Positions 39,362-49,796 of a stretch of 64,000 nt of DNA are shown here, piece by piece; the first letter of the stretch is position 1, and each line of letters opens with the position of its first letter. The translations under genes and the position numbers were made by a program. The notes beneath the pieces were generated by a model. That model did not search any database and was not told the origin of the DNA. It worked only from the letters and a program-made list of their open reading frames with translations. This DNA is from Paramacrobiotus metropolitanus. Taxonomy: Eukaryota; Tardigrada; Eutardigrada; Parachela; Macrobiotidae. The stretch spans positions 372,001-436,000 of the forward strand of contig NW_026570247.1 of NCBI RefSeq assembly GCF_019649055.1, read 5' to 3'.

Positions 39362-40729
39362 TTCAGTATACAATTGTCTCGCTGCGCGCGCTCCACCGAT
39401 AAACTGAAAGACTTGCGGTTGGTGAAACGAACCGCCAGTCGCAGATCAAAGGGATTTATTACCGAGTGTACATTAGGAACGAAATTCAGGATCAATTCAG
39501 GATCAATTCGGTGTATATAATAAATGTACATACAGATATACACCGGGTTGGATAAGAGCCATATAAAAGCCAGCAACTGCCGACTGGATGTTGGCGGTGG
39601 AGTTTATATGGCGGCCGACCGCCAGTGATCGGCCTAATCACGGCCAATCGCCGGCCAAGTATACCCATTTGCCATTAAGAATTTCTCTTGGCGCGTGCCA
39701 GAATTGGTTCTGAATCAGTTTTCAGTTTTCTTCGGTGTTGGTGTCATTTACGCACCCGGCACCGCGGTGTACCGGTAGATCCGTTCATGCGGGAAATCCT
39801 TTACATAAGATCCTTTACACACCGTGTATATGCGTACTATACATTCGACACGGAAGCTATGATATTGTACATAATAATCCTGACCATTCTTATTCATTAT
39901 TGACTGAGAAAATGTAAACGTCCATCTGTTATTATCGATTTAAAACACTCTCTGGCTATAACCATTCATTTATTGAATTAGCACGTACAGGGTAAACGAA
40001 ACATTTATTTTCGATTTATCTCATCATTCCAGTTATTATCTGTTACTATGAATTATAATTTACCAACTACGTAGTTATTCTCGATTATTTTAATTAATAA
40101 TGTAATTAATTTATTTATTTAATTATTTATTTTGGATTTATTTAATTTATTTTCTTGTATTATTTATTATTTTTGCGCTTTTTATTCGTTTTATTGTCGA
40201 ATTATTTTATTATTTATTAACTATGAATTTATTTTTGATTTGTTTTATTATTTTTGTTTATTTGCCAGTATTATTTATACCAGTATGTTTCCAGTTTCAC
40301 TACTTCGAACTTCGAAGAACGTATTCGGCATAATTTTGTGATTTGCGCTCGATTTGTGAGAATTATTTACATTATTATCGGTTTAAAACTAGAACCAATA
40401 CGTGTAATAATAAAAACTGAAATTTCTTTTAACTTTATGGACAATAATGTCGTGTATATTATTGTAGATTAACTGTTCTTTCGACTGCCAATATTTACAA
40501 ACACCTGGTAATAATTATGAGTGGGCAGGTGTTACTCGGTGTTCTCAGTGCGATGCAGTGTCATGATTACGCAAGAGGATCCAATTAGAGCGATAATCTC
40601 CGCACATAGCCATTTTCCTGCATTTTATTGATCTTTAGCGTAAATGTGAGAAAATGAACGCGGCCACGGATGCCCCGCGGCCGGCACCCTCTACGACTCC
40701 ACCGACACATCAGCCGCGGCAAAAAATAA
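39362..40729. other. No recognisable gene
   Basis: This lies upstream of the serine protease homologue on one side and downstream of the GLTP gene on the other. It is strongly AT-rich in 39900-40480. No supported exon is seen on either strand. Confidence 0.5.
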
Positions 40730-40990
40730 AATCAACACCGGTATAATGATGTTTTTTATTTATATAACATCAGCGGCCCACATTCTTCACCAACAGATGT
40801 ATTGTATAAAATTAATACCATTCTGATAAAACGGAATCACTTAATGCCACCATAAAATTAAAAAAAGGTAAGTAAAATAAAAATAAAATCATTACCGTCG
40901 CCAAAATCTAATTAACAGCGGTATAACGATGTTTTTTATTATTTATATAACATCAGCGGCGCACATTTCTGCACAAAACAGATCATTTAA
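40730..40990 (+). repeat. Direct duplication of about 75 bases
   Basis: Segment 40732-40800 (core cggtataatgatgttttttatt, then tatataacatcagcggc, gcccac) recurs at 40915-40985 with few changes (cggtataacgatg, cggcgcac). The two lie in the 3-prime flank of the GLTP-domain gene. Confidence 0.8.
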
Positions 40991-41173
40991 ATGGAAAAAT
41001 CTCACCACTCCGTACACAGCCGGGACATGTTGATTGTTCCTTTCAACGCCACACAAGCAGCATCACAAATCACACACACAACAACAACAGCGGACACCAT
41101 CCACGGAAACTAGAAACAAATCAATGATTTTTCATTTTTATATTTTTAATAACTTTTTTTAATATTTTTTTGG

Positions 41174-43330
41174 TTAGCTGGGCAGCTTGTGCCGGGCGTA
41201 GAATGCGTCCAAGATGCTGACCAGGCGGTGCAGCGCGACGTGGTAGGCCGCCGCGCTGTCCAGCAGCTCGCGCACGGCCGCGGCGTCCTCCGCCTTGTCA
41301 CGGCCGTACAGCAGCGCCGCCAGGAAGTCCCGCCGCGACGGCAACGCGTACATGGCCACCTGCCAATGCCAACGCAGTTTTTTTCAATTATGAATAGGGC
41401 TCAGAATTAAAAAAAAATCCATTATAAATAAAAAAAAAATTTATTTTCAGAATTATTTACAATTTTTAACAGTGATCTTTTATCTTTTTGTGAAAACTAT
41501 TTTACTTCAAAATCCAATCCAGGAATCAATCATTAACATTAACATTCACAGTTTAATTTTGTGCTCTCTCATTTATGTAGTTGCAAGTTGCAACGAATGT
41601 CTTCACTTTGTTTTCCATTTTATTTTTTAACTTCGCTCCGGTTTAGTTAGGTCCTTAATTTTTTATGCCGATTGCCAGTCATATTTTCAATTAAGGTTTC
41701 CAAAAATTCAATTTAATTTTTTTAGATTGTCTTAATTCGATTTAATTTCCGGTTACTCCGATTAACTGCTTAATATCTTTATTGAACTTTCAATTTCCCG
41801 TCTAAATAAATCCAGGTTCAAAATAAATTCGAGGTTTCAATATTAGTTACTGTTTTAATTAAATTACTGAGCTGCCTATTAAATTCAATTTTTATTCCAA
41901 TTTATTTTAGTTCAAAAAATAAATACAAAATAAATTCTAAAGAAATAAATCCTTTTCCACGTTAAAAAACACGCATCTAATAAATTCTTAAAATAAGAGA
42001 TACTTTTTCAAATTAGCAAAATTATTACAAAACAAGTTCATTAACAATCTAATTCTTTTCCATTGACAAAAGTCAAAATAAATCTAAAATACGTTCTTAA
42101 AAAATAAATTTATCCCAAATTATAAAAGAATGCTTGACTATGACCGGTGCAGTCAACATCCGGCGCATGCCCACCTGAAACGCGGTCCGCACCAGCAGAT
42201 TATGCTGCGGCTGCAGCGTCCGTTTATACGCCCGCCCGGCGCACTCCCGCGGCTCGGCCTCCGTCTCCAGCAGCTCCTTCAACAACTCCGCCACAAACCC
42301 CAACGTCCGCTTCAGCCACATCAACGCATCACTGGCCGCCGTCAACTGCCCCTCCACAATCCCGTGCCGCTGCATCTCCCCCTCCAACAGGCCCTGCACC
42401 GTGCCGCCCACTTCCGGCGCCTCCTCCGCGGCGCGCTGCAACTTCCCGACGTTGCCCAGGACGTCGGCCTTGACGGGGGCCAGAGCGCGGCCGCCCAGCA
42501 GCTCCAGGATGGTCAGCATCTGCCGGCAGGCCTCCAGGAACTCGGGGGTGCTGATGCGGTCCGCGGGGTCGATGGGGACGCGCGGGAAGGACATGGGCAT
42601 GTGCGAGAAGACGTTGGGGTGCCGGGGAAGGGGCGGGGAGGCCGTGGGGGAGGAGCAGGACGACGGGATGTCCAGCTACGCGGGAAAATCGTTCATTTAA
42701 ATTTTCGTCTTTTTTGTTTATTTATTTTATATTATTTCTTGAATTTAGACTGATTGGTATTAATTACTGGGCGCTCACTTATTAATTTTTCTGTTATTTC
42801 CACTACGCATTCATAATTATCTGCACTGAAGAAATTTTGTTTACACTTATTTGTACGCGTCGTAATGTGCATTTTACATTGTCCATTTATGCGTGTGCAC
42901 TTTCGTTAATTTTATCTCATTCATAAACATTTTGTTGATTAATATCTAAATTTATTTGCATTTTTTCTTTGATTTATCTCGTATATTAGTTTTATGAGTT
43001 CTTGTCAACGACTGTGTCATACTAGATGAGCTATTGCACAAAATAAATGCTACATAATAAAATAAATAAAAAATACACGCGACATGATAGGATAAAATAC
43101 AGATATTTTTAAAGTAAAAAGCATCTGCCAGAAAAACTCACGGTGTCGTCGTCGACGGGCGGGTGCAGCGGCGGCCCGCCGCAGGCCCTCTCCTCCTCCT
43201 CGTCAGCATTCTCGATGGCCTCGCGCAGTTCACTCTCCAACGCCTGCGCAGCACACGCCAACGTCACGCACTCCGATCGAATAATAATACTTAGTATAAT
43301 TAGAAAAACTCCAGCAGCTGTCCTAATCAT
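41174..43330 (-). CDS. Secreted or membrane-anchored GLTP-domain lipid transfer protein
   Basis: Three minus-strand exons: 43330-43142, 42675-42175 and 41359-41174. Junctions are phase 0 and give about 291 residues. The N-terminus has a hydrophobic segment (VFLIILSIII, residues 8-17) with Met at 43330 as start, then an acidic stretch and a Ser/Pro-rich linker. Residues about 108-290 form a glycolipid-transfer-protein fold. The sphingolipid headgroup residues are all present at the expected spacing: D134, N138 and K141 (KADVLGNVGKL), W183 (LMWLKRTL) and H221 (PQHNLLVRTAF). The final exon gives YALPSRRDFLAALL. The family moves sphingolipids (glycolipids or ceramide-1-phosphate) between membranes. 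Most members are cytosolic, so the leader is unusual and recalls vertebrate GLTPD2. The lipid specificity is not predictable here. Confidence 0.85.
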
Positions 43331-43866
43331 CCACTGCCGCAGCCCGAAGCTCACAGATCAGCGCTCTCGTATAAATAAAAATCTGGACTGAATTTAGTCA
43401 ATTTACGCCACGTAGCTATTATTGATGATACGTGTGGAAATTGTTGCTGTGAAACGGTGATAATTATTCATAAAATAGTATTCTGATTATCAATTTTTTA
43501 TAATTATAATTATCAATTTTTTTACGACTTTTCTTTTAAATCGCGTAGGTTAGAGCACTGGAGAAACACGAAGGAAATTCTCTGATTTTCACGGCTTGAA
43601 ACAGTTGCAACCGCTCGGTGCGGCAGTGTAAAGCGAATGTTATTAGGAAAGTTTTTTGAATATAAGAAAATTCCTCATCTTTTCCTTTTTGATGACAAAA
43701 CCACTTTCGTAACAACAAAATTAATTTATACTGCTACTATTAGGAAAAATTGCACTAAAATCGCAGAAACTATTCTAAACGATAAAATGCATATTCTGGA
43801 AGCAGAAAACGTAGAAAAACAAGACCTCGGTAATAAATCGAACGGGAAGCTGCAACAGTGCTCAGG

Positions 43867-44423
43867 TTAAGCGTAAACAACACTGATTGTGGTTAAAGCA
43901 CCGAACGCTGCAGAAAGTCCAAACGGAATGAAAAGTCGACGAAAATCTGCCAGATACAGTACCTGTTGTTGTGTGGAGAACCAAGGTCCTTCGATGCGTC
44001 CCGCGGGGAAGGAACGCGAGGCCTTCTTGGGGGACTTGCCAGGGGAGGAGGCGGCCGGAGTATCCTGCGATGTGGAGGGGTGAGGGGCGGCCGCCCGTGC
44101 GGAGAGCGCGGTCTACAGATAGAAGATCAAGCGTCGAACAAGTTTTGTTGCAGTTGGAAGGATTAAAAGTAGCGACACCTACGGGCGACACAAACCACGG
44201 TCCCTCCACGTAGCCCGGCCGTTTGCTGGCGCTGTTGCTAACTGCGAACGACAAACAGCGTCCCGTTAGATTCTGCGAACATATAGTGAAGAAATAATGG
44301 GATGTGAAATTAGGGGAAGAGCGTACAGTGCAGACGGAAGGCATGCCAGACGGAGGAATGCTCCGTGTGTTTGGTGTTCTGCGTCTTGGCGCAGCGCTTC
44401 TCCGCTACCGAGGAGTGCTTCAT
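43867..44423 (-). CDS. Tentative small single-pass membrane protein
   Basis: Three putative minus-strand exons, 44423-44352, 44272-44183 and 44064-43867, join in phase 0 to about 119 residues. The last exon is the best supported. It has a clean acceptor (cacatcgcag), a basic Ser/Pro stretch (SSPGKSPKKASRSFPAGR), IEGPWF, and a C-terminal hydrophobic segment (FGLSAAFGALTTISVVYA) ending at a stop. The middle exon contains the very similar GYVEGPWF, so an exon duplication or mutually exclusive exons is possible. The first donor (GTCTGG) is weak. I do not recognise the protein. It lies upstream of, and in the same direction as, the GLTP gene, 537 bases away. Confidence 0.4.
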
Positions 44424-45705
44424 GTCCCGTTCCACACTGACAATCTTTCGTATAACACACTGATCAGATTTCACAACAACGACAATCAGAGTAATGGTTC
44501 AGCCGTCAAAAAAGCTTGATCGCAATAAACAGCGAATTTTAACAGCAATCTGCACTACAATCTGAATCATTACGAACGGATATTGCTCTGCAGTTGCAAC
44601 GTGTTACAACGTGTAAAGTGCAGCGCAGCATTGGACGATCTGCAATTCTGCACCGATGTAGCGTCCGCGGGCGGTTGGATGCCGTACGACTTTACATTAC
44701 AGTTTACAGACAGCCGGAAGTTGGTGGCTGGTACTGGCTGCTCTACAGTACAGCGCCAATCGCACAATGTTAGAATTATTTTTTCTGGAACACCGATTAC
44801 CAAGTTGCCCGTCTACCAATGGGACAGGCACATGGAAATTAATAGACAGCTATCGTCTGTAACTGTAAGCGAGTTACGAATCAACAAATGCCATCGTGGT
44901 TTGACATTGTATAGTCAAAGGATCTGTGTAGTGCGTACATGAGCGTGAAAATCGTATGTGCAGTTAGTGCAACATCCGCTTGGAGAGTTGTGGATGAAAT
45001 AAAACCACAAAACCAAGTTTACTCAATCGCACATATGCGAAGTGGAAACTTTTTCGAACTCAGCAAAGTGTGAATATATATTTATGTCTTTCAAATGTCT
45101 AAAAAGCATCGCGTATTACTCAGCATCAAACAACGAATCCTTACAGTTTTATGATTATTTTCATTCAGTGCCGTGTACTACCGTATCTAGCTGTGCAGTA
45201 TCCTTTACGCATCCTCCACATGTATGGATCACACAAGGATAACAACCAACCAACCAGCCAACCAACAAGAAAACATATGCAATAACACAAGAAAAATAAG
45301 AAAACTGAAGAAACCTAAGAAAACTAAATGGGATACAGATTATACGAATCACGCGTTACAGGAAGGATACTACCAAACGCGTGAGGTTACTGCATATGTA
45401 CCTATATGGGATGCTCTAAATACGTGTAAAAAATGACTACGTTTAACAATATTCGCAATACGTACAGACTACAGAATACTAATCAAAAATGGTGTTTGCA
45501 TGCGTATCACCATTCGAAAGCCATGGTATCGGCCACCGTATCACACGGTCACCACCTCTACGTAGTTTTCATGAATCCTCCTGAATGTAGCGAGGAAGTT
45601 ATCAGTGAAGATATCAGTATCCTTACGGTATCCGTCGTGTATCTTTCAGGTATCCGGAGTAAGTTTTCTGAGGTTTCCTACGGGTTGTGGAATACATTCG
45701 GGATA
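44424..45705. other. No recognisable gene
   Basis: Intergenic stretch. Several short frames on the plus strand (44583-44942, 45433 onward) have no motif. From about 45330 the words ggatac, gtatcc and gatac become frequent. Confidence 0.45.
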
Positions 45706-45713
45706 CATAACGG

Positions 45714-45951
45714 CAGGCCCGTCTTTAGCTTTTTTGGAAGGGGGGTGGGCAAAACCTCGCGCCAGCTGCGCCAGTTGGGAAATGGCCGAAAATTTCAGGA
45801 AAAACGTAGAAAAGTGGCTCAAAAAGCCACTTTTCTACGCTTTTCTATTGTAATTTTCGTTGCGCCAGCTCCCGGCACACCTTTTTCCCGCTTTCTCCCT
45901 CCGGGAGGGGGGGGGGGCGCGCCAGTGCGCCCACCCTTAAAGACGGGCCTG
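45714..45951. mobile_element. Non-autonomous hAT-type element (MITE)
   Basis: The 238-base element has perfect 14-base terminal inverted repeats (caggcccgtcttta). It is flanked by an 8-base target duplication, cataacgg on the left and cataaagg on the right (one mismatch). An 8-bp duplication and CAG..CTG ends are typical of hAT transposons. Internally it has an almost perfect hairpin at about 45804-45840 (gtagaaaagtggc/gccacttttctac) and a G run. It encodes no transposase and would depend on one in trans. Confidence 0.85.
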
Positions 45952-45959
45952 CATAAAGG

Positions 45960-46510
45960 ATACTGAAGAGATACAATGCGATAGGGCAGTGACTCAAAAA
46001 ACAGTACAAAATTTAAAGGTCATACAAAGGATACGTGGACGATACGGCAGGATATTGTGGATACAAGGCCGACCACATGCCCGGAAAAAAAAATTTAACG
46101 TGTACTAACCGTGCCATAGGTTTGATAATTACGCAGAAATTACCGATAAAATTATTAACTCCGTAATGTAAAGCAAGGCGATGTATCGCAGAAGGCAAAA
46201 ATTGCATGCCGTTTCTTAAGACGTTACTGGACAGTGAACACATCAAAAACATTCGAACCCCAATAATATTCCACATAGGTGAGTATTGCAATATGTCGCC
46301 TGATGGCTCAGGTCGCAGACAAAATTAGTTAACCACAATTTATAACGATAGCAGACGCTTTCTTTAGTTTATTCCATGCGGCAATGATCATGATTCACGA
46401 ATGCCTCGGTTCCTACGGCGGCGTTAACTGCCGAACAGCGAGCAAATATGGGTTTCGAGGCGAGGAGTATTTGTCATTCTTATAATTACATGGCTACACG
46501 GGCTGGGCGG
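45960..46510. other. No recognisable gene
   Basis: 3-prime flank of copy 5 plus AT-rich sequence. It continues the ggatac/gatac-rich composition up to about 46065. No gene is seen. Confidence 0.45.
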
Positions 46511-49500
46511 CTACGCTTCAGTCATGAACACCTCAGTGATCCCGTAGACGGCCAGTTTGCTCAGTTCGAGCGGATCCACGCGCGCCAAATTAACGGCCCG
46601 CCATGATCTCGGTGTGCCGTCGGGGTAAAAACCATTGAACCTGTAAGACGGGCAATTCTTACGACGAGAAGAGCTATCGAGCGAACAAGACTTACAATGA
46701 TAGGTAGCTGCGAATTCTATCCCATTGAGACCGATAGAACAGGTCGCGCGTCCAACGCGCATAAATCGCCTTGACCTTTGCACGCATTTCCTGGGTAACC
46801 GGCGGAAATCTGTTGTTAGCAGCGCACATGAATCGACTGACCATCTCCGGCTGGCCTTCGCGGCAGTCCAAAACCACTCGTGGCACCGTGATCTCCAACT
46901 TATCAATGGTCAGCTCGTGGTCCCATCCCAGATGCCGCATTAAATTCCTTTCCCTCTGTGGCAGGTAGTGCATACTGAATTCCGACTTGTTAAAGATTTC
47001 GTACATGGGTCGGCCAAAGAGATGGCTGACTGTCCAGTTGTGCAGCACAATCCGTTCACAGTGATTTTCCAACATGACGACATCGGTCATGATGGGATGA
47101 TCCAGGTGGAACTTCTCCTCGCACAGAATCCATTCACAGCTGTCCATGATAAAATCCTTCAGGACGATCAGGGGCAGGAAAACGTTCACGGCTTCCATGG
47201 CCTCCAACAAGAGCAGCAGAAATAGCGAACGATCGCGGAGAGAGCGCGTCATTATCGTCAAGCTGCGGGTCGCGGCGGTGATGGTGCGCGTGAGGAGTGC
47301 TGTCGCTCTAAAGCAGTTGTAGTTGTCGGACGTGGTTTTTTTGGTCAGACTGTCCAAATATATGCGGACGTGCTCGGTGGTGTGGGGACGGTTGAGGAGT
47401 TCGCGCCATAATGGGCACACTCTGTTCAAAGCGCACCAGTTATTGGTAATTATGGCTGGGATAAGCCGAAGCTCGGAAGAAACGCTGTGCACTGAATTAC
47501 CGTTTGAGCTTCATCACTGAATGCAGATCCAGGTAGGAAAAGATTTCAGTGAAGATCCAGTACGGCAGATTAGATAGCACGGCCCCGGAACAGGAGTGCT
47601 CCATTCGGAAATCTAAAATTAATTAAAAATTATCACTTATGTGCGGGAATATGAATAAACATTTACGGCTTATAATAAAAACAGGTGACCACTGCGTTCA
47701 CAACCTCCTGAGCTACCTAGCCTTCACTCCGTGCACGACGCTTTTGTTTTTTTTTTGTTTTCACGGTTTCGCGTGGGCAAAAATGGGAGGAAATTTGCGA
47801 CTGATTTCCTGCGTCATGATTTTCTCGAGTTCGAAAAGATTGCACAATAAAAATTTGAATACTCGTAGTGGTCTCGTACATGCCTGAATTCCTAGGATCT
47901 GTGAGATGTCTACGAACTGAATGTGATTTTCGGAGATAACATACTTAATGCATTTTAGCCTATCACATAATTATGTGTACTTCGCTTACTGCCTTATATG
48001 GGCTCCCCTCACATTACTCTCCCTTATCTGGGCCCCCGGCTAGTGAGCAATACCCGTCAAATTATTTATCGGATTTAAGCAGAACCCTTTTCTACTTCTT
48101 TCAACCGGATTTACAAGTGAGCTCACCAAAGAATTCCGAAATTTCACATCCGAATTATATTTATATAATTATATTATCTATATATTTTTTAATTATATCT
48201 TATTATCTATATATATCTTAATTAAATTAAAATACACTCAATGCTGCAAAAGTACTGGCGAAATAAGTTTTTTAAATAAATCTAAATTTTCATACAGTCA
48301 TAACACTGATAACAGCTGCAAAATTGTGAGTAGTAACGTAACCGCCGATATAGAGGGTTGCTCATATTGCTCGGGAGCCCAGATAAGGGAGAGTAATATA
48401 AGGGGAGCCCATATAAGGCAGTAAGCGAAATATGCACGTTCTGTGAAGTACGTGTTGTCTGTTCTGTTACGACTCGCTGTTCTTATCTAACTCGTTTGAT
48501 CGTCAGTTCATCAGCGATTCTGGTTCAGCTAAATGATTACTAATCAGTCTGCAGTTCCTAAAACTAAACCTGTGAATTTTTTTCTAGCTGAAAGGTCGGT
48601 GTGACTGTGGCTTAGGACGAAGTTCATTTCATTCTCGTTCTGTTCTGTTTGCGGTGTTCGTTCAGTTTGGTGATTAAACATTTGGAAACTTCCTGATTAT
48701 TTCGGTTTCGGTGAAAGTTTTTAGGCACGGCGATCCACTTGTACCTAGCGAAAGTCGGTAGTTTCCGTATTACTTACGGAGTCCAGAGCATATTCCCACT
48801 CTACCGATTCAGCAGGTTTGGTCATCTAGTGCGGTAATCGCGTTACAATTTCCGCATAGCATGCGACCATTGCGGGATAAGCTAGTGCACGGAATGAAGA
48901 AGTAAAAGGCAGTGCGAAAGGTTAATGTTATGCAAGAGGACAGCCTATCAACACCCACCTGCTGAATAAATACTGATTTGCTTGTTGGAGCCATCCTCAA
49001 AATTAATCGGCAGCAAATCAGCCCGGGTGGCTAGATGCCTCTCCAGCACTGTCGACAGCTTCGTAATGGTCATCTGTTGCGAATCCGCGCTCGGTCCGAC
49101 ACCGGCGACCACAAACATACAGCCACTGGCTTCGGTGCGCAGGTGAAACCGCCAACAATCCGTCACGTCTGTCAGCGCTGTATCGTTCTCAAACGCTTCG
49201 CGAAAAAGTTTAATAACGCGCGATCTGTCAGCCGGTTCGCTCAGGATCTGGTTCGCCATGGCAAAGGGAATAAAATGCTTCGTATACACCAGCCCGCTGT
49301 TACGGTACAGCAACGCTGGCTCAGAGAACCACTCCAGACCGAGGATTTGACAATTTTCCACCAACTCGATGCGAGCGCTGGCGGATTGTCCGCTGGTATG
49401 GTTTGTCATACACTGGACATTGGTCTGGACGTAATACATAAAATTTGGGTAACCTGGCGTAAATGCTTTGAGTACGAAAACCGACTGGAAGCGGAACGGT

Positions 49501-49796
49501 CCGTCGTCGACGTCGCGAAGTGCCGCAAAAATTGATCGGTTCTCGTGATTCCGGTTACCTTTGCACCACGGGACAGGGTAGACACTCCCGGAATGAATCC
49601 ATCGGGCGGCGGCCTTCTTCGAATCAAAATCGACAAACACTTGGTCCCCGTCGATATCCTGGATAAATCCCAGCCACATTGCGCCGTTGACTTGGACCGC
49701 AACGGTGTTCTGGTAGCTCATCTGATTAACGCCGGACAGCAGCCGCCGGAACAGAGGCGTTGATCCGACCACGGAAGTGCAATCCAGTAAACTCAT
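46511..49796 (-). CDS. FMRP-N-terminus-like / F-box protein, copy 5 (subfamily B, open)
   Basis: Four minus-strand exons: 49796-48959, 47612-47501, 47421-46696 and 46640-46511. They keep phases 1, 2, 2 and give about 601 residues with no defect. The start is MSLLDCTSVVGSTPLFRRLL; an upstream Met at 49826 is not shared by copy 6. Exon 1 shows YQNTVAVQVNGAMWLGFIQ and VFVDFDSKKAAARW (first Tudor-like), AALRDVDDGPFRFQS (second), then KHFIPFA and CWRFHLRTEASGCMFVV (KH0-like). The F-box is the clearest of all copies: LSNLPYWIFTEIFSYLDL plus VCPLWRELL, as in Skp1-binding F-boxes. C-terminal family words are RIVLHNWTVSHLFGRPMYEI, VSRFMCA and LSKLAVYGITEVF. Intron 1 is long (1.3 kb) and carries an inverted-repeat element. 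A role as an SCF adaptor with an RNA- or protein-binding N-terminus is inferred. Confidence 0.8.
47978..48432. mobile_element. Inverted-repeat element in intron 1 of copy 5
   Basis: Terminal arms of about 75-80 bases (left about 47978-48055, right about 48358-48432) are near reverse complements. They share ttcgcttactgccttatat, ggctcccct and attactctcccttatctggg. The centre is AT-rich and non-coding. It looks like a fold-back MITE; I could not define a target duplication. Confidence 0.75.

Noticed and set aside
43862-44344. 160-codon minus-strand open frame read through
   Set aside because: It runs through two plausible introns and shifts phase relative to the exon with the membrane segment; the spliced model fits better.
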